64,000 nt of DNA, from contig NZ_JALPRJ010000021.1 of assembly GCF_030464885.1 (NCBI RefSeq), forward strand, positions 1-64,000, in the 5' to 3' direction. This DNA comes from Caballeronia sp. SEWSISQ10-4 2. GTDB taxonomy: Bacteria; Pseudomonadota; Gammaproteobacteria; Burkholderiales; Burkholderiaceae. Below the pieces are notes generated by a model, which made no database searches, had not been told where the DNA came from, and worked only from the letters and a program-made list of their open reading frames with translations. Positions within the stretch are counted from its first letter, which is position 1. The number at the start of each line of letters is the position of its first letter. The position numbers were made by a program, and so were the translations under genes. Shown here piece after piece: positions 8,391-18,465 of this stretch.

Positions 8391-9935
8391 ATGAACGGAG
8401 CCGAAAGCCTGGTGCAGACGCTCACCGATCAGGGTGTCGATATATGTTTCGCGAACCCTGGTACCTCGGAGATGCACTTTCTGAAGGCGCTCGAAAACCC
8501 GAGCATGCGCAGCGTCCTTTGCCTTTTTGAGGGTGTCTGCACAGGCGCTGCGGACGGGTATTACCGGATGAAAGACATGCCGGCATCCACTCTGCTGCAT
8601 CTCGGGCCGGGACTCGCGAATGGGCTCGCCAACATTCACAATGCCAAACGGGCATCGTCGGGCATGGTCAACATCGTGGGCGAGCATTCGGCGTCGCACC
8701 TGAAATACGATCCACCGCTGATGTCCGATATCGAAGGCCTGGCGCGGCCGCTGAGTCACTGGGTGCGCCGCGTTGAATCGCCGGTTGCGGTGGCATGGGA
8801 CGTTGCAACTGCGGTGAGCAAGGCAAGCGAACATCCGGGGCAAATTGCGACGCTCATTTTGCCGGGTGACACCTCGTGGCAGGATGCGGGCGAACAAATC
8901 GTGCTGCCGCGCACGGTCGCCAATGCGAAGATCCCGGACGCTGCACGCATCGAGCATATTGCGCAGGTACTGCGCTCGGGCGAGCCGGCGCTCATCATCC
9001 TGGCCGGTCGCTCGACACGCGGCCGCGCGCTCAAGCTGGCGGGCAAGCTCAAGGCGGCCACAAGCTGTCGCATAGCGACGCAATTCTTCAGCGCGCGGAT
9101 CGAACGCGGGGCAGGGCGGGTCACGCTCGAACGCATTCCCTATGCCGTGGGACCGGCTGTCGAATATTTGAAAGGCTTCAAACACATCATCACGGTGGAG
9201 ACGACCGAGCCAATCGCATTCTTCAGCTATCCTGATAAACCGAGCTTGCTCAAGTCGTCCGGCACCAGCGTTCATTCGCTGGTCGAAATTGGCGAGGACG
9301 GTGCCGCCGGCCTTGAGATGCTGGTTGAGGTGCTCGGTGCGACGAACTCGGCAGCCGTGCTCCAGCCGCGTTCGGACGCCCCGCCGCCGACTGGCGCATT
9401 GAGTCCTGCCACGATTGCCCAGGCGCTGGCCGCCGCTCTGCCCGAAAACTGCATCCTCGTCGATGAATCGCTGACCACAGGCCGCGAGACGATGGGCCTG
9501 ACCGTTGGTGCTGCGCGTCATGACCTCATCAACAACATGGGCGGCTCGATCGGCTATGGCACACCGGTTGCCACCGGCGCCGCGCTCGCTTGCCCTGAGC
9601 GGCGCGTGTTCTGCATGGTCGGTGACGGCAGCGCCATGTACACCATCCAGTCGCTGTGGACGCAGGCACGCGAGAGCCTGAACATCACAACGATCATCTT
9701 TGCCAACAACAGCTACGCCATCCTCAAGGCCGAGTACGCCAACATGGGCGCCGGTGCGCCAGGGCAGCAAGCGCTGGCCATGATCGATATCGACCGGCCG
9801 CGTATCGACTGGCTGGCCATGGCGAAAAGCATGGGTGTTCCAGCCGTTGCTGTGGATACAGCCGAGGCTTTCCACAAGGCCATGGCCGACTCAGTCAACG
9901 AGCCGGGACCGTGTCTCATCGAGGTGCGACTGTAA
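8391..9935 (+). CDS. Thiamine-diphosphate-dependent enzyme, acetolactate synthase/benzoylformate decarboxylase type
   Basis: A 514-residue ThDP enzyme with the three-domain POX layout. The N-terminal PYR domain starts MNGAESLVQTL and has the activating glutamate in LCLFEGVCTGAADGY (about residue 50). The C-terminal PP domain carries the GDG...NN cofactor motif, GDGSAMYTIQSL then FANNSYAILKAEY, near residues 415-445. Members decarboxylate 2-oxo acids or make carboligations. The start abuts the aldolase stop, so it belongs to the same pathway, but the known LigJ route has no ThDP step. It may decarboxylate an upstream arylglyoxylate-type acid or a ring-cleavage 2-oxo acid. The exact reaction is not identified. 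Confidence 0.85.
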   Translation: MNGAESLVQTLTDQGVDICFANPGTSEMHFLKALENPSMRSVLCLFEGVCTGAADGYYRMKDMPASTLLHLGPGLANGLANIHNAKRASSGMVNIVGEHSASHLKYDPPLMSDIEGLARPLSHWVRRVESPVAVAWDVATAVSKASEHPGQIATLILPGDTSWQDAGEQIVLPRTVANAKIPDAARIEHIAQVLRSGEPALIILAGRSTRGRALKLAGKLKAATSCRIATQFFSARIERGAGRVTLERIPYAVGPAVEYLKGFKHIITVETTEPIAFFSYPDKPSLLKSSGTSVHSLVEIGEDGAAGLEMLVEVLGATNSAAVLQPRSDAPPPTGALSPATIAQALAAALPENCILVDESLTTGRETMGLTVGAARHDLINNMGGSIGYGTPVATGAALACPERRVFCMVGDGSAMYTIQSLWTQARESLNITTIIFANNSYAILKAEYANMGAGAPGQQALAMIDIDRPRIDWLAMAKSMGVPAVAVDTAEAFHKAMADSVNEPGPCLIEVRL

Positions 9936-9970
9936 TTCTATTCAAGCTTCATGCGTAAGGAGAGACATCA

Positions 9971-10867
9971 ATGACAACGACGCTGACCGGGGTGCCAACC
10001 CTGCGCACCAATCTGGCTGATTACCCGGTAACGAAGGCGATGAAGGACGGACGGGTGAGCTCGGACATCATCAAGCTAGACTATTGCGGACCGACCCTGG
10101 CCCATAACGGCTTCAAGGCGATGGTGCGCGAAAACGCCTTCGACGCGGGCGAGCTGGCGATCGTCACCTTCTTGCAGGCGAAGGCCTATGGCAAGCCCTA
10201 CGTCCTGTTGCCGACGCCAATCTCGGGACGCTTCCAGCATCATTGCGCCGGCTTCAACATCGACTTTAGCGAGTTGAAGCCGAAGGATATCGAGGGCAAG
10301 AAGGTCGGCGTTCGCACCTATACCCAGACGACAGCGCTCTGGATTCGGGGCATCCTGCGCCACGAATACGGTGTCGATCTCGACAAGGTGACCTGGATGA
10401 CGCTCGGTGACGGACATCTCGCCGAGTATCGCGATCCGAATAACTGCGTGCGCTTGCCCGCAGGCTCGTCGATCCCGCAGATGATGCTCGACGGTGAGCT
10501 GAGTGCAGCATTGCTCGGTGAAGACATGCCGAAAGACCCGCGTGTGCGCACGCTTGTTCCCGATGCGCAAGCCGCAGCCAAAGACTGGTTTGCGCGCGAG
10601 GGTGTGGTGCCGATCAACCACATGTTCGTGGTGCACGAGGACATTTCGAAGCAGCGCCCCGACATCGTTCGCGAGTTGTACCGGATGATCGTAGAAAGCT
10701 GTGCTCTCACTGAAGGCGGCGTGCCCGCTATCTTTCCGCCGATCGGGCTGGAGGAGAACCGCAAAGGGCTTCAATTGGCGATCGACTGGGCGCTTGACCA
10801 GAAGATCATTCCGCATCGCCTGTCCGTCGACGAACTGTTCGATGACGTCACGGGCAGTCTGGGCTGA
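9971..10867 (+). CDS. PBP2-fold protein of the 4,5-dihydroxyphthalate decarboxylase family (copy B)
   Basis: A 298-residue paralogue of the protein at 2075. Shared landmarks are the KAMVRENAFDAGELA segment, DIEGKKVGVRTYTQTTALWIRG, RLPAGSSIPQMMLDGELSAAL and the closing SVDELF. It has no signal peptide. AAGGAG lies just upstream of the ATG. Having two diverged copies in one operon suggests either two decarboxylation steps or a heteromeric enzyme. A role as a transport binding protein is unlikely because no ABC permease or ATPase lies in this operon. It is the last intact gene of the cluster and is followed by a LysR remnant. Confidence 0.8.
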   Translation: MTTTLTGVPTLRTNLADYPVTKAMKDGRVSSDIIKLDYCGPTLAHNGFKAMVRENAFDAGELAIVTFLQAKAYGKPYVLLPTPISGRFQHHCAGFNIDFSELKPKDIEGKKVGVRTYTQTTALWIRGILRHEYGVDLDKVTWMTLGDGHLAEYRDPNNCVRLPAGSSIPQMMLDGELSAALLGEDMPKDPRVRTLVPDAQAAAKDWFAREGVVPINHMFVVHEDISKQRPDIVRELYRMIVESCALTEGGVPAIFPPIGLEENRKGLQLAIDWALDQKIIPHRLSVDELFDDVTGSLG

Positions 10868-10874
10868 ATGATGA

Positions 10875-11297
10875 TTCGCAGGAAGGAACGGTAAGGAAGG
10901 ATGGAGCGCATCGGATTGGATCCGGGCTACGCTTCACGCACGCGCGCAGAAGGCCGGTGTGATTCTGAATCCGATCATTGAGCTCGACCATCAGTCGACG
11001 GGATTCGAGCTGGCAGCTCGAGGACTGGGTGATGTGATTGCCTCGCGGCCGATTCTTCATCGCCTCGGCTACGAGAAAAAATTGGGTTGGAAACCTATTG
11101 ATCCTCCGCTCTTTGAAGTATTCGCGTTCATCCATCGTTACGATGCACCGCTTTCGGCAGCGACAAGAGCACTGATGCAGTTGATGCGGGAGCATCTCGC
11201 GCGCATGCAGCGCGCATATGCGCACCTTGATTCCGACTATCCGCCAGATGTAGCCGCTAGCGCGGCGAATGAACCGCATAGGCCTTCGAACGGGTAA
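10875..11297 (+). pseudogene. C-terminal remnant of a LysR-type regulator
   Basis: An open frame without a proper start encodes only the last part of a LysR substrate-binding domain. From about 10911 it reads SDWIRATLHARAQKAG, continues ELDHQSTGFELAARGLGD and ends after RALMQLMREHLARMQRAY. The N-terminal DNA-binding half (about 200 residues) is missing, and an in-frame stop at 10872 closes the frame upstream. The broken end lies immediately after the decarboxylase-family gene, so the operon has probably been joined to a rearranged neighbour here. A GTG at 10959 could start a 112-codon product, but its function is doubtful. Confidence 0.65.
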
Positions 11298-11323
11298 TAC
11301 CTGGGCTCTGATTTGATGGACGA

Positions 11324-11346
11324 CTCCCTTCCTTCGGGGTAGGGAG
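11324..11346. terminator. Hairpin between convergent LysR remnant and LysR gene
   Basis: CTCCCT at 11324-11329 pairs with AGGGAG at 11341-11346, with extra pairing inside around a TTCG loop. It sits between two convergent units, a usual place for a bidirectional terminator. No strong U-run follows, so confidence is low. Confidence 0.35.
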
Positions 11347-11363
11347 CTTGCTGCCACGCGCAT

Positions 11364-12314
11364 CTAAGCCACCGGCTCGACACCACTCCCGTGAGCGTTT
11401 GTTCTTTGGAATGTTTCGACGATCAGCGCTTGCATCAGGTCAGCCGTGCGAATCACGCCAAGGCTTTCTCGCGTGACGCAGAATACGGGTCGCTCAGACA
11501 TCCACTCGGGCACCGGCAGCCGATACAACTTACCTCGCTCTACCCAAGGCTCGGCAATGTGATCGGGCACAATGCCAACGAACTGGCCACAAAGTAGTAG
11601 TTGCAGCGTTCCCTCAACATGATGCGACAACGTTCGTGCTCTTTCCGATAACGATAAAGGCACCGTTTCGTTCACAAGATAGCCTCTGCGCACATAGGAC
11701 GCGCTCTCTTCGACCAATTGCTTGGCGCGGTGTTCGTCCGCACCGAAAGCAGCGTGACCGCGTCCGCAATACATCGAAGCGCTCTCGGAGGTCACAACCT
11801 GATAGTTGAGCGATGGCAGGTTCGACTTGCATATCGTGATGCCCAGCGCAGCTTTTTTTTCCGCTACCGCGCGCTCCACCAGGTCAGGTGATGCCACGTT
11901 GAGATTCAGGGTTACCTGCGGATAGCGATCGCAAAATTCACCGATCGCCATGGAAACCGGGTTTGCTGGCGTGAAGGCGCTGTGGTCAATGAGCCAGATG
12001 GACAGTTCGCCGCGAATCTCGTTCTTCGCTGTTCCCAGCACCTCACGAAATTCGTCGATGGCGTCCAGTAGGCGCAGCGTAGCAGCGTAGGCGACCTGAC
12101 CCTCCGCGGTAAGTTGAAAACCGCTGCGCCCACGCACACAAAGCTGGCAACCTACCCGTGTCTCGAGATCGGAAAGCTGCTTGCTGATTGCCGAGGTGCC
12201 AAGACCGGTGGCCTCTTCCGCAGCTGAAAGCCCACCGCACTCCACAACGGCCTTGAAGAGCCGCAAGTGCTTGATGTCAATATCGTGAAGTGGCGGGATC
12301 GGTAAAGTCATCAA
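11364..12314 (-). CDS. LysR-family transcriptional regulator
   Basis: A 316-residue LysR regulator. The N-terminal winged helix-turn-helix covers about residues 14-73 (HLRLFKAVVECGGLSAAEEA, then ISKQLSDLETRVG), and the effector-binding domain follows to the end. It is transcribed leftward and lies downstream of the carbamoylase and hydantoinase genes on the same strand, so it may regulate this nitrogen-compound cluster. An ATG one codon after the annotated start is equally possible. A 342-bp internal piece of this gene (11774-12115) is duplicated at 50484-50825, showing past rearrangement. Confidence 0.9.
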   Translation of the reverse strand: MMTLPIPPLHDIDIKHLRLFKAVVECGGLSAAEEATGLGTSAISKQLSDLETRVGCQLCVRGRSGFQLTAEGQVAYAATLRLLDAIDEFREVLGTAKNEIRGELSIWLIDHSAFTPANPVSMAIGEFCDRYPQVTLNLNVASPDLVERAVAEKKAALGITICKSNLPSLNYQVVTSESASMYCGRGHAAFGADEHRAKQLVEESASYVRRGYLVNETVPLSLSERARTLSHHVEGTLQLLLCGQFVGIVPDHIAEPWVERGKLYRLPVPEWMSERPVFCVTRESLGVIRTADLMQALIVETFQRTNAHGSGVEPVA

Positions 12315-12391
12315 CGAAATGGGTCCTGAGTAGAGCGGTGGTCACGGCAACGACGCTCAGACTGTCGCAATTGCCGTCGTCCGGTAAGCGC

Positions 12392-13663
12392 TTATTTTGC
12401 GCCGAGGACGCGATCTAACAGGAGCAACGTCTCTGCCAGCACGCGAGTGCCGTCGAGTAACTGATTCGGGTCGAGCCATTCTTCGGGACAATGGCTACGC
12501 CCGTCTAGGCACGGCATGAAAATCATGCCCATGGGCCCGACGTTCTTCATGTAAACCGCGTCGTGGCCAGCGCCACTTGGCATTCTAACGCTTGCATAAC
12601 CCAGATGGTCGGCCGCCTGCTCAACACACTCGATCACCACGTCCGAGCAGTCCGTTGGATTGCCCGAGGTCAGGTCGACGAATGTTGCATCAAGCCTGAG
12701 CGCATGCAAATGGGCTTGAGTTTCGCGCATGAGATTCTCGGGGAAATTCTGGAGCACTTCGTTCGTGTCACTACGCACTTCCAACACCATATCGACTCGC
12801 CCCGGTACCGCGTTCGGCACGTTCGGCTCTACGGCGATGCGGCCTACGGTCGCCACCACATAGTTGAGGCGGCCACTTAGCGTGCTCGCCATCCTGTGAG
12901 TCGTTTCGATAAGACGGGCGGCGCCCACGAGTGCATCGCGGCGAAGATCCATGGGGGTCGTGCCAGCGTGATCTGGCTGCCCGATAACAGAGATCGCCAC
13001 GCGCCGAATCCCGACAATATTGGTGACTACGCCGATCGGCAGATTACGGCTTTCCAGCACAGGACCCTGTTCTATATGCAACTCGACAAAGGCGGCGACG
13101 CTGTCCGAGCCTCGCAGGGCCGTGCCGAGATCGTCAGGCCGTGCGCCGATGCGCAGCATCGCTTCGCGCAAGGTTTCGCCTTCATGATTGCGCGCGCACA
13201 GCATGTCGCTGCCCAGTTTGCCGCATAGCGCGCGACTGCCGACGCAGGACACGCCGTAGTCGCTAGGCTCTTCGGAAAGAAAGTCGATGACTTCCAGCGA
13301 ATGGCGCAGCGATATCTTCGCGTCCTTGAGCGCATGAGCGACTTCGAGGGCTGCCAGCACGCCAATGATTCCGTCGAAGCGGCCACCTGCAACCACGGTG
13401 TCGCAATGAGAACCGCTGACCAGCGGCGCGAGTGCCGGCTCGCTTCCCGCGTGCCGGCCGATCAGGTTGCCGCCGGCGTCAAGTTCGACAGTCAGGCCCG
13501 CGGCAATGAATTCGCTCTGGAGCCAATCTCGAGCGCGCAGGAATTCCCCGCTGAACGCGCGGCGAGTCCAGGGAACGTCTGTCCGAACAAAGCCGGCAAG
13601 CTTTTCCACACGTGCCCAGAGGCGATCGAGATCAAGTGGCAGAAGGCTGGATGTGGTTGTCAT
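12392..13663 (-). CDS. M20-family amidase/N-carbamoyl-amino-acid hydrolase, candidate N-carbamoyl-L-glutamate hydrolase
   Basis: A 423-residue zinc hydrolase of the hydantoinase/carbamoylase (Zn-dependent amidase) family. Metal-site motifs are SGSHCDTVVAGGRFDGIIG (about residues 82-100), FLSEEPSDYG with the catalytic and bridging acids, ELHIEQGPVLE and a late SGAGHDAVYM. Such enzymes remove the carbamoyl group from N-carbamoyl amino acids or act on allantoate and ureidoglycolate analogues. The start overlaps the stop of the hydantoinase-like gene by ATGA at 13660-13663, so the two are translationally coupled. Beside lyase, urocanase and amidohydrolase genes, N-carbamoyl-L-glutamate is the attractive substrate; this is inference. 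Confidence 0.85.
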   Translation of the reverse strand: MTTTSSLLPLDLDRLWARVEKLAGFVRTDVPWTRRAFSGEFLRARDWLQSEFIAAGLTVELDAGGNLIGRHAGSEPALAPLVSGSHCDTVVAGGRFDGIIGVLAALEVAHALKDAKISLRHSLEVIDFLSEEPSDYGVSCVGSRALCGKLGSDMLCARNHEGETLREAMLRIGARPDDLGTALRGSDSVAAFVELHIEQGPVLESRNLPIGVVTNIVGIRRVAISVIGQPDHAGTTPMDLRRDALVGAARLIETTHRMASTLSGRLNYVVATVGRIAVEPNVPNAVPGRVDMVLEVRSDTNEVLQNFPENLMRETQAHLHALRLDATFVDLTSGNPTDCSDVVIECVEQAADHLGYASVRMPSGAGHDAVYMKNVGPMGMIFMPCLDGRSHCPEEWLDPNQLLDGTRVLAETLLLLDRVLGAK

Positions 13664-15027
13664 TGGTTTTTAGTCGTGAGGGTGGGGCGTACGAAGCGCC
13701 CATCGCCAGATGAACCACAAATTTGACCTCTGTTATAGACGAGTCGTCCCCGACAGAACGTCGAAACCACTTCTACGTTAAATTGCATGCCCTCGAACGC
13801 GCTCCATTGCACAGCTGACAGGCTGCGCGAAGGATCGTATGCGTGCACGCGCGGATCGAGAATGACAAGGTCTGCATCGTGGCCGGCTTCAAAACCGCCT
13901 TTTTGTTTGTCGATCAGGAAGTGGTGGGCTGGACCATCGCACAGCAGGCGCGCAACCATGCGCAAGTCGATGCCGTGCTGCTCACAGCCCGTCCAAAGCG
14001 CTGGAAGTAGCGTTTCCAGACCCGGGCCACCCGACGCATTCAAGAATACGTTGGGATTTTGCTTGCGCTCAAGTCCCCAACTAACGTGATCAGATGAAAC
14101 GAAGGTGCAGTCGCCGTTCGCGACGTGACGCCAGAGGAGTTCTGTCTCTGCACGCGGCCGGATTGGGGGATAGTGCTTGGCACGCGCACCGAATCTGCGC
14201 GTATGGTCCTCGTGGTTCAGCATCAGGTACTGGACACAGGTTTCGATGCTAGACGCGTGTCCCGCGCCTCGATAGAGGTTGCCCAACTCAAAACCGCGCG
14301 CCGTCGAGACGTGCACGGCGTGTGCGCGCGCGCCGGTTTCGGCGCCGATCTCGTAGATCAGCGCGGTCGCAAGATTTTCGATCAGCGGTGTATGCGCTCG
14401 CAGGAAAGCATCCCAGCCGGTGTCACCGGCTTGCGTCAAGCGCCGCACGTTTTTGCGGGTCAACTCCTGCATTTGATTGTGCACGCCGCACGCAAGACCC
14501 GACGGACCGATCATGCGGAATGCCTCGAAGAGCACATCTTCCTCGACACGGGGGAACCGGCCCGGACTCGCCTCGAAGGTCGAAAACTTGAACGCGCACA
14601 CACCGCCGTCTATGAGACCCGCAGCCGCCGCAAGCCCGTGCTTTTCGTTAAGCGTGCCGAATAGTGCGACGTCCACTACGCAATCCCGCTCCACTTCAGC
14701 GATCTTGGCGTCAAGTTGGGAGCGGGTGGCCACGGGCTCGGGGTCGTCGTAAGGCATGTCGACCATCACTGTGATACCCCCGGCAGCCGCGGCATTTGAT
14801 GCTCGGCCCAGACCCTCCTGATTCGCCTGGCTACCCGCGTGGACTTGCCCATCGATCACGCCGGGCATGACCCATTGCCCATGCGCATCCAGCGTGTCGC
14901 GGCCAGCTGGCGGGGTGCCTGTGCCACGCATGACAAACCGGCCGTCGCGTACGGCAAGCCAGCCGTCTTCAACAATTTCGCGAGCATCGACCAACCGCCC
15001 GCGCACTATAAGGTCGAAATCGCCCAT
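13660..15027 (-). CDS. Hydantoinase/allantoinase-like cyclic amidohydrolase
   Basis: A 455-residue member of the dihydroorotase/allantoinase/hydantoinase family. It contains GVIDGQVHAG where the family normally has the HxH metal pair, AFKFS for the carboxylated lysine, CGVHNQMQE and HAVHVSTARG for the later histidines, and FVSSDHVSW for the aspartate. The first histidine of HxH is replaced by glutamine, which is unusual. The family opens cyclic ureides. With the coupled carbamoylase it would convert a 5-substituted hydantoin to an N-carbamoyl amino acid and then to the amino acid. The ATG at 15027 has AAAGGA at suitable spacing; a GTG lies one codon upstream. Confidence 0.83.
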   Translation of the reverse strand: MGDFDLIVRGRLVDAREIVEDGWLAVRDGRFVMRGTGTPPAGRDTLDAHGQWVMPGVIDGQVHAGSQANQEGLGRASNAAAAGGITVMVDMPYDDPEPVATRSQLDAKIAEVERDCVVDVALFGTLNEKHGLAAAAGLIDGGVCAFKFSTFEASPGRFPRVEEDVLFEAFRMIGPSGLACGVHNQMQELTRKNVRRLTQAGDTGWDAFLRAHTPLIENLATALIYEIGAETGARAHAVHVSTARGFELGNLYRGAGHASSIETCVQYLMLNHEDHTRRFGARAKHYPPIRPRAETELLWRHVANGDCTFVSSDHVSWGLERKQNPNVFLNASGGPGLETLLPALWTGCEQHGIDLRMVARLLCDGPAHHFLIDKQKGGFEAGHDADLVILDPRVHAYDPSRSLSAVQWSAFEGMQFNVEVVSTFCRGRLVYNRGQICGSSGDGRFVRPTLTTKNQ

Positions 15028-15215
15028 CACTTAGTCCTTTGTCTTTACTGACGATGGACGAAGTGTCCCCCGCAAAAATGTCAACAACCATGATGGAACG
15101 AACAAGTTCACTTTCCGTTTATCGCATGGTTTCTCGAGGCCACTAGCCGAATAATTCGCTGAACTGCTCCTTGTGCAGCAGAAATCGACTGCCATTTAAC
15201 GAGAGACCTTTCGCA
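15028..15215. promoter_or_regulatory. Divergent promoter region of the urocanase and hydantoinase units
   Basis: A 188-bp gap between divergent transcription units. An 11-bp perfect inverted repeat, CGAATAATTCG, lies at 15148-15158, and a second imperfect dyad (CTGCTCC...GCAGCAG) lies just to its right. These are plausible operator sites for a shared regulator such as the LysR protein at 11364. No -10/-35 pair is clear enough to call. Confidence 0.4.
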
Positions 15216-16910
<1,695 letters not shown>

Positions 16911-16920
16911 GAGGTCGGCC

Positions 16921-18465
16921 ATGGGACAACTGCACCTCATAGAACAAGTCCTGGTGGCGGGAATGCCAGGTTGCCCGCCGCAAACCATGGATGTATTGAT
17001 CGACACGGACCGCTTCGTCGCTATTGCGCCAAAAATCGATCTAAGCACGGTACGCATAGATGAGCGCACCAACGGCCACCGGCTGTTGATGGTTCCCGGT
17101 CTGATTAACGCGCATCACCACTCTCACGACCGGTTTGACAAGGGCCGCTTCTCTGGTTTGCCGCTCGAGATTTGGATGAGCTTGTACAACCCGCCCACGC
17201 ATTCGCGCGGATGGACGGCGCGGGAGGTATACCTGCGAACCTTGTTAAACGGTACCGAGATGCTTCGGAACGGTATTACGACGGTCGTCGATGACATTCA
17301 TTTCGGCGGTTGCACCGATCCTGAAGTGGTGTCTGCGGCGTTCCAGGCTTACACCGATCTCGGCATGCGTGCGGACGTGAGCGTTGCATGGGGCGATCGC
17401 GCATTTCGTGACTCAGTTCCCTATCTCGACCGGCACCTACCCGCCAATGCAGGATCGACATGCCCCGTGCGGACTGGCGACTGGACGCTCGCGTTCTGGG
17501 AGGAGCTTGCGCAGGAATGGAAGGGCCGGGTGCGCTTTGTTTTTTCACCTTCCGCTCCTCAGCGGTGCTCGACGGCATTTATCGAGAGGACTTGCGAACT
17601 CGCAAGAAAACATGACCGTCCAGTGCTGTTGCACGTGCTTGAGACGCGGATACAGGCGCTCACCGCAATAAAGAACTACGGCATGCCGATGGTGGAATAC
17701 TTGAATTGCCATGGTCTGCTTGATCACCATTGCGTGCTGGCGCATGGTGTCTGGCTGAGCGAAAGCGAACTCGACTTGATCGCCGGCGCTGGTGCGAGCG
17801 TCATCCATAATCCTGCCTGCAACCTGAAGCTTGCAAGCGGTATTGCACCTATCGGCGAGATGCTGCGCCGAGGTATTGCGGTCGGGCTCGGAACGGACAA
17901 CAACAATGGCAATGACCTGAATTCGATGCTCGATGCAATGCGTCTTGCCGCGTTGGTCAGCGGCACGGGGGACGCAAGCCTGGAGGCCGGCATTGACGCG
18001 TCACAGGCATTCTCAATGGCAACCGCTGGCGGCGCACGTTCAATCGGGCAGACGACAATCGGCAGCATCCGCGTCGGAATGCAGGCCGACTTCGTTCTGC
18101 TGGATCTATCGAGCAATGCTTTCCTGCCGCTCAATGATCCACTCACACAACTCGTGTTCTGCGAGCAGGGGCAGTCTATTCGCGAGGTCTACGTTGCCGG
18201 CCAAAAGCTGGTGGACAATGGGCGGATCACGCGTGTTGACGAAAGCGCCATGCTCGCCGAACTGGACGAGCACATGCCCTTCGTGCAACAGCGCATCCAG
18301 GAGGGCGAAGCAGCGGCGGCTCACCTGAGGCCATTTCTCGAGGCGGCTTATATGGACTGCCTTGCTGACCCGTTGATGCAACCATGGCTAAGTCGCCATC
18401 GGGCGCTGTTGGACCCGGCCCCGCTCATTCAAAAACATACCCCCTTCAACTGGATAAGCATATGA
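16921..18465 (+). CDS. ATZ/TRZ-type amidohydrolase, candidate thiohydantoin-propionate desulfhydrase or deaminase
   Basis: A 514-residue metal-dependent amidohydrolase of the cytosine/guanine/S-adenosylhomocysteine deaminase group. Metal motifs are LINAHHHSHDRF (about residue 62), LLHVLETR, CVLAHGVWLSE and GLGTDNNNGNDLN. It is longer than HutI (about 405) or HutF (about 455) and lacks their usual signatures, so it is not an obvious member of the normal Hut route. Its start is 10 bp after the urocanase stop, and its stop overlaps the lyase start by ATGA. In ergothioneine breakdown an amidohydrolase-type desulfhydrase follows the hydratase, which fits this position. That function is inferred. 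Confidence 0.82.
   Translation: MGQLHLIEQVLVAGMPGCPPQTMDVLIDTDRFVAIAPKIDLSTVRIDERTNGHRLLMVPGLINAHHHSHDRFDKGRFSGLPLEIWMSLYNPPTHSRGWTAREVYLRTLLNGTEMLRNGITTVVDDIHFGGCTDPEVVSAAFQAYTDLGMRADVSVAWGDRAFRDSVPYLDRHLPANAGSTCPVRTGDWTLAFWEELAQEWKGRVRFVFSPSAPQRCSTAFIERTCELARKHDRPVLLHVLETRIQALTAIKNYGMPMVEYLNCHGLLDHHCVLAHGVWLSESELDLIAGAGASVIHNPACNLKLASGIAPIGEMLRRGIAVGLGTDNNNGNDLNSMLDAMRLAALVSGTGDASLEAGIDASQAFSMATAGGARSIGQTTIGSIRVGMQADFVLLDLSSNAFLPLNDPLTQLVFCEQGQSIREVYVAGQKLVDNGRITRVDESAMLAELDEHMPFVQQRIQEGEAAAAHLRPFLEAAYMDCLADPLMQPWLSRHRALLDPAPLIQKHTPFNWISI

Noticed and set aside
7395-9875. 826-codon open frame on the minus strand
   Set aside because: It lies antisense to the dioxygenase, aldolase and ThDP genes, all with clear motifs, and its translation has no family signature; it is a high-G+C shadow frame.
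2075-10867. Reading the two PBP2-fold proteins as transporter binding proteins
   Set aside because: No signal peptides and no ABC permease or ATPase in the operon; the motifs fit the decarboxylase branch better.
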